A stretch of DNA of 64,000 nucleotides, taken from the NCBI RefSeq assembly GCF_024713975.1, contig NC_091098.1, positions 24,420,816 through 24,484,815 of the forward strand. Direction: 5' to 3'. The notes under the pieces are model-generated. The model had not been told where the DNA came from, did no database searches, and saw only the letters and a program-made list of their open reading frames with translations. The DNA comes from Paralichthys olivaceus (taxonomy: Eukaryota > Chordata > Actinopteri > Pleuronectiformes > Paralichthyidae). Below are positions 11,301 through 23,200 of the stretch, piece by piece. The position numbers and the translations under genes are program-made. The number at the start of each line of letters is the position of its first letter. The first letter of the stretch is position 1.

Positions 11301-14300
11301 AGGCCCACGATGACGTCCCCATCTGCATCCACTGCAGGTCAGACGCACGTCCTCACAGCATTTATAGGTGTCCTTTGTGCAGCGCAACACAGTGCAAATG
11401 AAGAACTCACGCACAAATGGAAAAAACAAGTGTGAAGTGTTTCTCACTGAAACGCTTTGTGAGTTTTAAGAAATGTGTTTGTGAGATCATTGCCTTTATT
11501 GGTGCTTTGCTGTGTTCCCTTGCAAACAAACCAACACCAGTTATTGATTTTGCATCAGCAATTGTGATGGAAGACTTGGACGGACAGACTTACTCTTCTG
11601 AGAATTTGTTTCCGCTTTATTACTTTCACCAAGGGAGGTTCTATCTTCACCCCTGTCCGTTTGTTTATGAGCAAGATTACACAAACACAACTAAACGTAT
11701 CTCCACAGAACTTGGTGTGAGGACGTGGAGTCAGGGAAGAACCCATAAACACTTGTTGCAGATCTAGGAATTTATTTTCACTTTCTTTAGCTGCGTTTTC
11801 CCAGCGAATAATTGAAAAAATCAGGCGCATTTAGGAAACTGATCTACGACCGTGTGCAATATTTCTGCAGCTTGATTGAATTCAAGGGACCTTGGCTGAG
11901 GAATAAGCTCCAGTTGCATTTTAATTTCTATTTAAACACGTTAAAACACTTTTTTTCAGCTGCATCCTTGAAAGACACGAAACCAACACAGTTTTTTATT
12001 GCTATTGTTCAACAGTGGTCACAATGAAGAACCTCACTTGGTTTGATGGACTAGTCGCTGTGGGAATGTGTCCTCACACCACTGCGGGCAGCGTCTATGT
12101 CCCCTGCGTTAGGCCTTAGAGTTGCAGACACTTCCTGTCTTTGAAACAGGAAGCATGTGTCGGCGGTTAGCCAACGACCCACAGCGTTTTATACTATACA
12201 TGTGGGCGATTCCCCTCAGTCTACTTACGTTATACCCCCATTTACACTCAAACATTAAACATCACACACTTACATCAACTCACATCAACACACAGAACAG
12301 AAAACCTGTCTTCGTTAGTCTGGTGGGGTCTAAGGAATATTTCTCTTTATGCACCTGAGCAAAAGGTGCCAATAGATGTTTTTTAGGTTTTTAGGAGACA
12401 GAATTTGTTCAATGGCCCATTGATTATTGATTAATTAATCGGTATATTGGATTTAACATTTAATTTAACAGATGTTTTTTTCTTTTGGGTTTAAGAATTA
12501 CTAAATGAAACGAAGATGAACTAAGCAGCTAAATAAAAATGTGAATCAAAAGCACAGCTCACCGTAAAATGCCCCACTTCTCTCTGAGGATGGTGAGTCA
12601 GTCACATCACGTCTGAGAGAGTTCGCTCAGAGAAAAATGTTCCTGATTTTTGTTCCTTTACATTTACAAAACTCTTCAGTGTTACATTTACATCACCAAG
12701 AATATAGTTGAATCGAAACCTGTCACAGTTTCATGTAGAGTGTTCAGCTGTAAAAATCAGGAACTGACCTTTAACGCAGAGTATCTAATGTGTGTGTGTG
12801 TGGTGAAGGTGATGCAGTATGAACATGAATAAATTAATTCCTCAGAATTAAAGGAGAACAAAACGAGACAAAACATAAATAAGAAAAATAACATAAAAGA
12901 AAACACATCTCCACCAAGGCCCAACATTGAATTCAGTCACGCTGCACCAAATTTCACATGTTCATACATATCAGTTCCTTATTACGTTTAATCAAGATGT
13001 CGTCTTTAACTTGTGTTGAACTAATAATAATTTGAGACTGACTTCCTGCCGCTGTGATTGTAGCGCCGGCTGCGGCAGAACAGGAGCCCTGTGTGCAATC
13101 GATTACACTTGGAACCTCCTGAAGAAACAGGTGATATGTTCCCTCCACTTTCTGCTGCACGTTATCAATCTAACAGTGAAGCATCTCAGCTGCATCGTTC
13201 TCTCTGTGTGTGTGTGTGTGTGTGTGTTTCCAGATGATAACTGCAGATTTCAACATCTACGACTTAGTTCAGGACATGAGGACCCAGAGGCCCTCGGTGG
13301 TTCAAACAAAGGTAGTTTTATTTTTAACATCAAGCGCAACCACATTTCAAGCAATTCTTAATGTCAGCTCAAGCTTCCTTCTCTCAACAAGCTTTTGATG
13401 ATTCATGCTTCAGCACCGTGCAAACTCACAGAGCAGGTTTTTTCTGTTCAGGAACAGTATGATCTGGTGTACAGAACCATCAAGTTGCTGTTTCAGGGAT
13501 ACCTGCAGGCCGTGGATGCACAGAAATGCAGAAATGAGGTGAGCAACCACAAAAACACACGCCGTTGCAAATCAGCTGGAGGAGCAATAAAAACATTCAC
13601 TGCATGTGTGAATACATGAATGAACGGATTCAAAACGGAACAATGAAGGTTTTGTCTGTGAAACTGGAAGCTAAACACTCAGAGATAGTGATTTTATTTA
13701 CATACAGTCTTAGAAACCGTATTCTCTCTCCGTCTGGTTCGCCTTCAGGCCGCCACGCTCGTATCGTACGCCCCATTCTTGCCATTTAGTGCACAGCGTG
13801 GGGAATTCCTGTCGTTGACGTGCTCCGTGTCATTCAGGCTTTCAAAAACCTTGTCAACAACACATCGATCAATTTTCTCCAAGACCACACGTCACTTCTT
13901 GTGCCTTCAGCAAACCAACAAAATGCTTCATAGGTGTAATTCATGTCCACAGAAAAGTGCTGTTGATGGTAAACATGGGGTGCAGGGACATATGTGCTTC
14001 ATTTCAAGCGCTGTTGTGATTCACATTCGACCTTTTAAACTGTCCAGGTGACGATGGTATCATGTGCTATGACGCCTGACTCTGAAAACAAGCTTTCGGA
14101 CCAGGAGCTGGTTTTGCTGCCTCAGCTGCAGAACCCGCAGAATGAGGAGAGGGACGTTTCACCACAGCACCACCCACCCTCGCTCTCCACTCCAGAAAAT
14201 CTCATTGCCTCGACATCTGAGGACGAGCAACAGTGGAACCGAATCCGGGCCTCTCCTGACGCGGGGGTCACCAGCCAGGACCTGCAGGAGGGACCCGGGA

Positions 14301-17300
14301 CCTCTCCCAAACAGGTGCACACGAGCCAGAGCGCCCCCGCAGCAGAGGAGAGGGATAACCTGCCGTCACTGAACCTTCCACCTTTACCAGACATCGCCAT
14401 TTGCCTGATGGTGGAGGACCCGTACTTTGACACCCCCATGAGCTCGCCTTCATCCGAGGAGGTTCCCATGGACTCTGCTGGAGACGCCCGACCGTGGATA
14501 GTCAGCCCCGCCTTCACACCCTCGTCTGCTCCAGAACACCCTCCAGAACATATCACGCCCGTGTCAGGTAAATGGTCGATGCACGTGTGAATATCACAGA
14601 CAACAGAGCAGCAGAATTCAGTTTGGCAGGTATATTGTGCTCTCTGATGTAGATACTGAAGAACCTCACAAGGATGAGGAGGCACCTCCACCGTTACCTG
14701 AACGAACCCCTGAATCCTACGAGCTGGCTGTGGACGCGGGTCGGTGAAACGTCTAATTATCTAAGCTGACTTCACCTTTCAACAAATCGAAACTTGAGCG
14801 TATAATGATTTTGTTTTTTTCAGAGCCCTCGGATCCCTGTGAAAGCGCATCGCTCGTCATCCCTCACAATGCTGCTGCTGAGGCTGTCAGGGAGTGGCGA
14901 GGTGAGGACATCTCATGAATCTCATGTTGTTGATAGCGAACACACGCTGAGGCTTTTTCTCCTAGTTCTTATCCAAAATGGGCGATGATTGTTGTTTCCA
15001 TATTTCCAGGCAGGTCGCCCTCACCTGTGCCGCCACTTCCAGAGAGAACGCCAGAATCATTTGAGCTAAATCAAGGTGACCTGATAACAATATTAAACAA
15101 TAAATACCGCCTGACCTTTAACCACTGAAATCCGATCCGCTGATCTGTGACTGACAGCTGGTCAAAATATAAAGAAACTCCCAGACTGGAGATATATTTG
15201 GTGAGGCCATCGTGACCTTGACATTTGACCTTTGACTTCTAAATTCTAATCAGGTCATTCTTAGGTCCAAATGACCATATGTCCCAAATCTGAAGAAATT
15301 CCCGAAAGGCCTCCTTGTGATATCACATTGTGACGGACGGACTCGGACTCACATCACCTCCTGCGACTGAGATATTTGTGCGTTGCATGTTGTACTTAAA
15401 TGTGTAATGATGAAATATATCATCCTCGCTCGCCATTCAGCTCCCGTTGAGCAGAACTCAGACGACTCAGCAGCCGTGAACCTGACACGAATAGGAACGT
15501 CTTCAGAATGGTGCGGTGACTCAAAATCTGCCTCGAGCGCGACTACGCACGAGACGAAACCTTGGCTGAGGAGTAAAGTAAGAATCTAGTCTCTTGAGTC
15601 TTGAATCATAAACTGAAAAAGTTCTGTGAGAGTAATATTCTTCTCTCTCTTGTAGAGTCTGAGAGCAAAAATGACTTTCTCAGGTAATTTCTTTTATTAT
15701 AACACAATTCTCAGGATTCGTTGGTGAACGAAAATATATGATGATGATGAATTTAGATTTAATGTTCTTTCATTCGTGGCTCGATTACTTTGAATAAACT
15801 CATACTCACAAATATTCAAATTATCCAACAGTTAATTTACAATTACTACGTGTGTAATGATATTATATCATTATTTGTATTTTAGTCCCAGCAGCACGTT
15901 TCAGTCTTGTACCAAACACAACATCAGACCTTCATCCCGTCTCTCCGCCTCTGGTCCAGAGACCAATGACTCCTCCGCTGCTTTCTCACAGTACGAAGGA
16001 ATTAATTTCATTTGAACAGAACGATCACAAAAACAAAAACGCCAGCTGATAAATTCAAAGTTGCTGTTGACTTGATTTCATCTCATTGTGCAGATGAAGA
16101 CAGACGGACGGACAGAACCCCAGAGTCCTTCATCCTCAACACAGACGCCGGTGAGTGCATCATCATCTTCCTCACAACTCCACTTTTCACTATTTCAATT
16201 GACTCTGGTCTTCTCCAACAGCTCAGGAGCAACCTGCCCTGCAGCCCTCAGGACAAGCACCTCGCTCTCACAGGGTGGGGGTGTCGGCCGAGTGGGACGG
16301 CAGCTCTCAGCCCAAGAAATTCCTCGATGTGGTCATGAGCAGAAGCAAGGTAACGACCATCGAATGGGCCTCCGGAAAAACAACATTACTGTCTTATCTT
16401 CTGCTCTTGTTCGGACATAAAAGTTTCTTCTCCCCCCCCCCCCCAGAGTGTTCGAGCTAAAAGTTCAAAACAAGGTACGTTGGACCTGGAAGTTGAAGAA
16501 CAGCAACATTCAGTGTTTCTCATTAAAAGACCAAATTAACAGCATCTCATAAAAACCTTCTAACGAGCCAATATGTTTCAACTACTGACAGAAACTTTAG
16601 ACATATAAACAAACAATCTTATGCAGACAAACACACAACCTGCTTGGCTGAGTAAATAAAATAGAAAAGAGTAAATAAAATAGAAAAGAGTAAATAAAAG
16701 GATATCACGCATATGAAATCATAAAAACAAAACGTAGTGAAAGATGACAGAATAAAACAGCAGTGGGACGGTTTGTGGCTTCAAGCCCATGTTTGTTGAA
16801 ATGAAGAAGAAGATGGAAGACGTGGGTCAATCAGACTTGTCTTTGTGCTATTTAGCAGGTTTACATAAAATCTACTCGATGGATTAACACTTTAACTTGG
16901 TGGAGTGATCCGGAATGTGTCAGGAAAGAATCCATTACATTTTTCAATTTCCTTTAACAAGATTTCTTGACGTTTTTGTTGATTTCTCAGAGATAGAAAA
17001 TAAAAAAATCAAGTTTGTTAAGATATCACTGAGTGTGGAGTGATTGGATGTAGTTTATCAGTGTGTTTCTGCCGCAGAGCCCCTTTCTGCAGTTTGGCGG
17101 CTCGCTCCACCTCCTGTGGTCGTCACGGCAGCAGGAAGTGGTGAGTTGCCTCAGCACATTAAAAGACCCTGCACATTAGCACACCTACCTCATGTGCGTA
17201 TTAATAGACATGTGAACGTTCAGCCACAGACATCACTGACAACCTGTTAACACAAGTTCTTCCTCTTCAACCCTCGATGTGACACACACACACAAAACGT

Positions 17301-17909
17301 TGAGCTGGAAATGATCAACCATCAAGGCAAATTAAAAAGCAGCAAATCATTTCAGTTTCCATCTGGTTCTCTGTTCATCAGCACAAACGGAACAGCCTGA
17401 TTTGAACCACAGGCCCTCGCTGAATGCCGAGGCCTCAGGAAACCAGTCAGACAAAGGCAACGAGAAGGGGCTGTCGAGAACAAGGGTGACACGAGAGACA
17501 GAGACAAATATAAGTGATAGTTTCAAAGTGGCGCCATCAGCTAAATCTGTTTTTGTTTCGTTTGTCCAGAGTCTTAGGTTTTTTAGACACAAACAAAAAA
17601 GTAAGTAAAGCCAATTTAAAATAAAGCTCAATAAACACACTTCTAATGTAAAAAGTGACTCTAACATGTCTAAAAACTACATCACCAGATAAAAATGCAC
17701 CTCCACCACCTCCTAACGAGCCGGGGGCTGCACCTCCGACCTCATTTTTAGCGTTTAAATTTGGTACGTCCACTTCACTTTTTTTAACATTTGGTCTGTT
17801 TCAACACAGACTCGGTTTTTTTATGACTCCATCTTCTCCTTCAGCAGGATTTGGAAACCGTTTCGGAAAACCAAAAGGCCCGAGGAGTCACCCTGAGTCT
17901 TGGTTCTGA
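8362..17909 (+). CDS. ptpn22: Protein tyrosine phosphatase non-receptor type 22 (LYP/PEP)
   Basis: Complete. Exons: 8362-8463, 9905-10013, 10096-10172, 10308-10403, 10536-10574, 10706-10777, 10942-11001, 11195-11337, 13064-13130, 13234-13311, 13452-13538, 14048-14567, 14653-14739, 14824-14901, 15010-15075, 15441-15577, 15656-15683, 15886-15990, 16094-16150, 16222-16349, 16447-16474, 17078-17140, 17382-17485, 17570-17600, 17689-17763, 17848-17909. All phases join; 832 residues (human 807). The PTP domain fills the first 11 exons: [15 protein letters not shown], the WPD loop (NWPDHGVP, Asp200) and the P-loop [10 protein letters not shown] (Cys232). A disordered interdomain carries [12 protein letters not shown] and related proline-rich boxes, the class that binds the CSK SH3 domain. 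The end ([12 protein letters not shown]...SWF) matches the conserved C-terminal tail. The enzyme restrains Src- and Syk-family kinases in lymphocytes. Start chosen by alignment to the human N terminus; an upstream in-frame ATG at 8206 is less likely. Confidence 0.97.
9240..9900. repeat. Degraded interspersed repeat in PTPN22 intron 1
   Basis: Begins with CTTTATTTATTTATGAAGCAC and ends near CGAGAACCGATCCTTGGGG; both phrases recall widespread teleost repeats ('...TTTATATAGCACTTT...' and '...GGGCCGAGAACCGA...GGGGGACTCC'). Boundaries and class are uncertain. Confidence 0.4.
11600..11910 (+). repeat. Teleost interspersed repeat, family A copy
   Basis: Contains AACTTGGTGTGAGGA, TCAGGGAAGAACCCA, TTTCACTTTCTTTA, AAAATCAGGCGCATTTAGG and GCAGCTTGATTGAATTCAAG in order. 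The same phrases recur at 16850-17040, 50395-50600 and, reversed, at 31590-31740. I know it as a common roughly 400-bp fish repeat but cannot name it. Confidence 0.6.
12880..12965 (-). repeat. Family A fragment, reversed
   Basis: CTCCACCAAGGCCCAACA, TTGAATTCAGTCACGCTGCA and CCAAATTTCACATG are the reverse complement of the 3' portion of family A. Confidence 0.5.
13204..13229 (+). repeat. (TG)n tract at the acceptor of PTPN22 exon 10
   Basis: About 12 TG units followed by TTTCCAG; the exon starts at 13234. The repeat takes the place of most of the usual polypyrimidine tract. Confidence 0.85.
15160..15370 (+). repeat. Teleost interspersed repeat, family B copy
   Basis: GTGACCTTGACATTTGACC, AATCTGAAGAAATTCCCG, AGGCCTCCTTGTGATATCAC and GACGGACGGACT in order. 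It matches a common fish repeat built around TGACCTTTGACC; a second copy lies at 53230-53650. It sits in a PTPN22 intron. Confidence 0.6.
16650..16701. repeat. 19-bp tandem repeat
   Basis: Units beginning GAGTAAATAAAATAGAAAA start at 16650, 16669 and 16688. Intronic, in PTPN22. Confidence 0.85.
16850..17040 (+). repeat. Teleost interspersed repeat, family A copy
   Basis: ATTTAGCAGG, AACTTGGTGGAGTGAT, TCAGGAAAGAATCCATTAC, TTTCCTTTAACAAGAT and TTGTTGATTTCTCAGAG follow the family A order. It lies directly before the exon at 17078. Confidence 0.6.
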
Positions 17910-18181
17910 GGCAGCCACCGCTCTCTGAGCATCAGCGCTGGTGCTGTTTGGGGACTCGAGACATTTGGACGTTCCGCAGACACGAGAGGCACCAAAGGCC
18001 TCGTCTCTGTCCTCGTCTCGAGCAGCCGAGAACAAACAGGAAGTGCCTTGCCACCTGCCTTCAGCCTTTTGTACTGCACGTGAACTGAAGTTGATTTTTA
18101 TGCTTGACCAAGGCCTCGTTGGACAATATGTCTCTCTATAGAATAATGTTCCGTTTAACTTGATAAATATATTTACTTAGC

Positions 18182-18204
18182 TATATATATATATATATAT
18201 ATAT
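18182..18204. repeat. (TA)n microsatellite
   Basis: Perfect TA run in the PTPN22 3' UTR. Confidence 0.9.
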
Positions 18205-18408
18205 TTGGTTGTGTATGTGTGTGTTTGTGATTTTGACATGATATAAGAAAACGGGTTGAACAGGACACGACGTGAACCTCATGTGCTTTTCTGGATTCTT
18301 TTAAATGATTTTAAAAGCACATTCTTCTTAAAGAATCATCAACATGTGAATTAAACGATTTTTGTGAATGTGATGCATATTGAATATGCATTTAATGTAA
18401 CGGTCTTA

Positions 18409-18414
18409 AATAAA
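18409..18414 (+). terminator. ptpn22: Probable PTPN22 polyA signal
   Basis: AATAAA about 500 nt after the stop codon, the first canonical hexamer on the plus strand after the stop. Cleavage would fall near 18425-18440. Confidence 0.6.
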
Positions 18415-18591
18415 CGGGTTACACACAAAAGTATTTATTAAAAAATATAGAAAGTCAAGGCATTCTCATTGGGGTTTTTTTTCCTACTTTAGTCTGGATC
18501 ACATTGGGACCATTAACCCAGGAAAAGACGTCCGAGGACAAACATCAACAACGGCAATCATCACAACAAGTGACAGAATTTGAACTGTCAA

Positions 18592-18597
18592 TTTATT
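18592..18597 (-). terminator. rsbn1: Probable RSBN1 polyA signal
   Basis: AATAAA on the minus strand followed by a GT-rich stretch (CTTGTTGTGATG...GTTGTTGATGTTTG), a good downstream element. It implies a 3' UTR of about 1.6 kb. Confidence 0.5.
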
Positions 18598-20222
18598 TCT
18601 ACATCGATTCAGTGAGTCGAGACCCTATGACACCCGACACACGCAGATAACCCCTCCGCCTCCAGACGGGGATCTAATGTGTTCAAGGCAAAATATGATG
18701 CAGTGATTCTTTGCACCAGCAGACGTAGAAATCAAAAAGCATCAGTAAAATAAAATCAATTAAAACATGATGGCTGCCTCTTCTGCATCCTGCTCACCAA
18801 CAGATAAACCTGACAGTTTTAAACCAGGCTAAAACCCTACACACAGAACAAGGCACTAACTCGGTGGCGGGATCACATCCTCACTTCCTTTACAGCACAG
18901 ATTTTACACAATAAAAGCCTTGCTCGGAGCTCATACCTCCGCCAAGGCCCATCGGAAATATGTAAATGTTAAAGAAAGAGCAAAACTAATTCCTAGATCT
19001 GCCTCCTGATTTGATCCACGCCGAAATTTTAGTGGTCCTTTCTCTAAATTTCCTGGAAATCTTATTTTGTAGTTGTAGTAATTTTGGGGTGAAAAGCAAC
19101 ACTCCCCTTAAATTCAGTCAAGCTGCACTAAATGAATCTGGGAAGTTTTTTGTCACCAAGATCAAGCAGACGAACAAATAAATGAGCAAACTAACCGACA
19201 GAGGTGATTCGTGGGAGTTCGTTCTGTATAAAAAGTTCCTTTAATAAAAACACGATCCTACAACTGCGCCTTCATCGACCTGCAGTGACGTCACCAGTTC
19301 AACAACTAAAAACATGTGAATAGATTTTAATCAAATGAAGAATGAGTGCACGGACAGGATTCACATATTCTCAGCGATTAACTACATAACGTGATATTTA
19401 CAAAACAAAGTCCGAAGACGTACATCCACACGATTATTCATAATAGCGGATAGATTCACAGGAGCTCCTGTAATTAGATCATCTTCTTCTTCAGTCTTCA
19501 TCACCGGTTATAAAACCTGTGTTTGTGTGTTAAGTTCAATCTTAAGAAAATAAATAAAATATCAAAAACAGTATCAACAGTAAGAAAAAGGGCACAATAG
19601 AAAATTTAAATAAAAGAATCACGTGCAGTAAGTGCAACTTATAAAGTGGATGAGAGCGTAATTAGATCATTGTGTGTCGCTTAGTTTCAAAATAAAGTGT
19701 GAAGAAAATGTCTCTTCCTCAATTTCTAAGATAAGTATTTCAAAATAAAAGAGTTGGGTTAATTTCTCCATCTGTCCAGGCTGTGGCCAATCCACTCATT
19801 CCGACGTGTGGCAGGATTTGATTGGTGGTAAAGGTCTGGATTCACGATTAAGTCTCTTTTGGCTAAAGTTAGTCCAACTCACAAGTATTTTATACAATCA
19901 GATCACCTGTGACTTCAAATGCCTCAGTGAAATAAATCTGCCAGGAAATGATAAAATAAAAATTTCTCTCTTTACATGATGCAAACCTTTTCACTGAGAC
20001 AGCAGAGAGTTCCAGTCCAGGTGAAGACGGTAAGAAAGAGTATTATTGTCGGAAAACAAACCGGGGACATTTTCACCCACGTTTAAAGATTTTAAAAAAT
20101 ACGTGAAGAATAAATCAGATCGAAATGTTTCCTGATTGACGTTCAGTTGTCAGTTTTAGTCTAAAAGTTCTTCACCCTTGCTCCTCTGACAGTGGAGAGA
20201 GGTTTGTATTGGAGGAGAAAGA
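18598..20222 (-). other. rsbn1: RSBN1 3' UTR (probable)
   Basis: No open exon is supported on either strand. The stretch is AT-rich and includes a family A-like repeat near 18930-19150. Assigned as 3' UTR because the nearest convincing minus-strand polyA signal is at 18592. Confidence 0.5.
18930..19150 (-). repeat. Family A-like repeat, reversed
   Basis: CTCCGCCAAGGCCCAT, TGATCCACGCCGAAATTTTA, TTTCCTGGAAATC and AATTCAGTCAAGCTGCAC resemble reversed family A pieces, but their order differs from other copies, so this may be a related or rearranged element. Confidence 0.45.
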
Positions 20223-23200
20223 TCATTGAGGGAACTGAGTAGTGTGGCCCAAAGATTTTGGAAGTGTCGGCTCTTTTGACGGCGTGCAGCCAGGGTGGAC
20301 TGGCGCCAGGGAAAAGTGAAGATCCTGGTAACTTGGGGGCGAGCGCGCGGACTTGGTGGGTTGCGGCGGTGCCGGCTGAGGCTCCCGCGGAGGTGTCGCT
20401 GGCCTCTGGAACTCCGGTTCTTCGGCCTTGGCCACTCCGCCTCGGATGTTGTCACCCTGCGGTCGCGCACACGGGGTGACGGTGCCGTCCGGACTGGCAG
20501 GGGAGGAAAACGAGACCCGGCCTGTGGTGGGGCTGATATCGCTGCGCTGCTGCAGCGGCTCCTCCTCCTTGACCTTGTCCTCCGAGTGGTACTGTTTGAG
20601 ACGGATGTGCCAAGCCAGGCTACAGACCGCAGACACCGTCTTGAACTGGTGGATGACGTTCCTTGGGATGAAGTAAATGTCGTCGTCACACAGCTGCACA
20701 CGGACGTACCGGATGCCTTCCCTCCTCAGCTGGTTGAGCTTGGCGTCGTCCACCCACTGGACACACTGCACAAAGACGCACAGTTTAAATTAAAGCGGTA
20801 CATGCCACCTGTAGTGTGGCGGTTACAAAAACCAAAGGATGCACCACAACACGCCGCTTTTACGGAAGTTCTCACCTGAGACACTGGGGGCTCGTACAGA
20901 TCGAGCTGCAGCCTCTGGACGACTTCGTTGAAGTCTCCCGCCTGGAAACACACGACATCCTTGGTTATCCGAGGTCGGTTGTTCCTGCAAGAGATCAAGC
21001 GAACAGAGTGACGTCTCCTGCCTCACACACCACGATGTAACGATGATGACGGCTCATCATCAACACTCACCATTCACCGAAGTGCACAGCCTTCAGCACC
21101 CCAACAGCTGCAGTGCTCTGCCAGTCGAAGCTCTGACCTACGTGGTCGGCGTGGGCCTTCGTCCGGTCCTCGAACAGAACCTCTCTGGGTTCGCTGGCCC
21201 TCGGCAGATAGTGCAGATTTTTGATCTCATTCATTGACCTGGACAACAAAACAGAAACGAGGGGGCAGGACGATAAGAAGCTTTATATTCGTTCTACGAG
21301 AAATTATCATCTGATGTTACGGATACGGAAGTCGTGTTTTGGGGTTTGTACCGGCGTCGTTTGAAAGGAGACTTGGGCATGTCAGCGGTGGGAACCATTT
21401 GTTCCCCCGGTCGCACCCACATGATCGGCCCATCGTCACTCTGAGAGCGACAGTCCAGCTTCAGGCTGGAGAGGCTTCCCCAGGGGAGGGTCATCTGTGC
21501 ACGTTCAAACACACATATTTCATATTTCACAGAGCTCTTCCACCATTTTTAAAAAAAACAACTCAAATGTATGTTGGTGTGAGTTCAAACTAGAATATCA
21601 GTAGGAGTGTAAAATGTATTTTAGTGGTTCGACTGATAAAGAACAAATTAAAAGCCACAATATAATCATAAAACACAACTTGTGATTCAGTTAATGCAAA
21701 TAGATGTTGCCCCCTGGTGGCTGAGATGTGTGGTCCTTTATTTAGTCTGCAATGGCATGGTTCGGATTCATCACGCCTGAAGTTACAAAGAACTGTTGTG
21801 TGACCTTGATGGAGTCTTTTCCCCAGGAACAGCTCTTAAAATACACGAGTTCGTTTCCCACTGACCTTGAGAAAAGGTGATTCCTCCAACATGTCAAGGA
21901 ACTCTGGGAAATAGTCTCCGACCTCCTCATCCACAGCTCCGACCAAACTGATCTGCCTCATGGGTCCAGCCCGATATGTTCCGGAACAGTAAGTCCGGTT
22001 CACCTAGAGCAGGAGAAACAGCTCGTGTCTTTCAGTGTGTCCCAGTTCCATAGTAAATACTCATCATACACTCAACCCAGTCCACTTTAACTTTTTACAG
22101 TTAAAATACACAGAAATAAGGAAGATCAGTTTTTTTTAACTTATATATACTGACTACTTTTGAATATACATATACACAACATACTTATTCTGTTGTCCAA
22201 CTGTCCAGCAGCCTCTCATACAAAGCCCAGGTTATATGTAGAAAAATAGAGAACTAGCTGTGAATTGTAACGTCTCCGTTCAGGGACTTAATGTCCCAGA
22301 CAGAGAGGATTCTTCTCTTAGGGACACAACATGATTTAGGTGCTCGTGCTTCAGGTTGAAGTATCCGATAAGATTCTTCTTTCACCTTCGAACTTCCATC
22401 ACAAGCAGGAATACACAAAAAAAACTACTTAACATTTTCAACCATTATACCAGTTTAGGTTTTAGATGACTAATATTTACGAGTTTGTTCAGTTTGGTGC
22501 AGCTTGATTGAATTTAATGAGACTGTCTCGGTGGAGGTTTGTGCTCTACTGAGTAATATTCTAGTTAAACTCTGTGATGGTGCGGCCTTGTTCCGTTCTG
22601 TGAACATTTATTGTCAAATATTGACGATATTTTGTGACTTGGAGTAGATTTCAAATGATTACTTAATTGATTAATTAGCACTGCTCCTATAGTACTACTC
22701 TGGGATCTTTGAACATGGATTAGTTGAGCGACGTGTCAAGAGTCAGGTGGAAACTCTCACATACCTGAGAGTGAAAGTTGGCAATAGTTGTGGTCTCAAT
22801 GTCTTTCTTGCCCAATATCTCCATCTTGACGTGCGTGTTGGGGAAGTTGAAAGCAAAGTAGTCCAGGAAGTCGGGCAGGTAGGCGGCCGCCCTGTGCACC
22901 ACCGCCAGGGCATAGGAGGCTGCACCTCTCGGCTTCTCAGCGAAGGCCAACTCCAGGAACTCCTGGGCGAAGCTCTCCATCTCAGCCGGACTGAGGCAGG
23001 CCAGCTCATCGGCGTAGGCGTGCAGGACGGACCCCCCGCCGTTGGCTTGCCTTTCCTCGTGCATGAGGCGTCCATACCAGGTGCCTGTCTGCAGGGAGGA
23101 GCTGCGGATGTAGTGATCCTGGTGGGACAGGAAGGGGACGTGACCCAGTTTGAGAGCATGGAGGTAGGGTTGGTGGTTGGCTATAGTGTCTCTGCTCGGC

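Larger units (their letters stand above)
14653..17763 (+). other. ptpn22: PTPN22 repeated proline-box exon modules
   Basis: Three proline/TPES boxes occur: [12 protein letters not shown] (residues 495-506, exon 14653-14739), [11 protein letters not shown] (about 546-556, exon 15010-15075) and DRTPESF (about 657-663, exon 16094-16150). The exons after the second and third boxes repeat: 15441-15577 (IGTSSEWCG...RSK) with 15656-15683 (SLRAKMTFS), and 16222-16349 (VGVSAEWDG...RSK) with 16447-16474 (SVRAKSSKQ). Both short exons are 28 nt and the phase series (1-1, 1-0, 0-1, 1-1) repeats. A third, weaker 1-0 / 0-1 pair is 17382-17485 (ends SRTR) and 17570-17600 ([10 protein letters not shown]). Confidence 0.75.

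Noticed and set aside
14122..14691. 189-codon open frame on the minus strand
   Set aside because: Shadow of PTPN22 exon 12 and beyond; it ignores the intron boundary at 14567.
20295..20879. 194-codon plus-strand frame
   Set aside because: Antisense to RSBN1 exon 7 and crosses its intron; no independent support.
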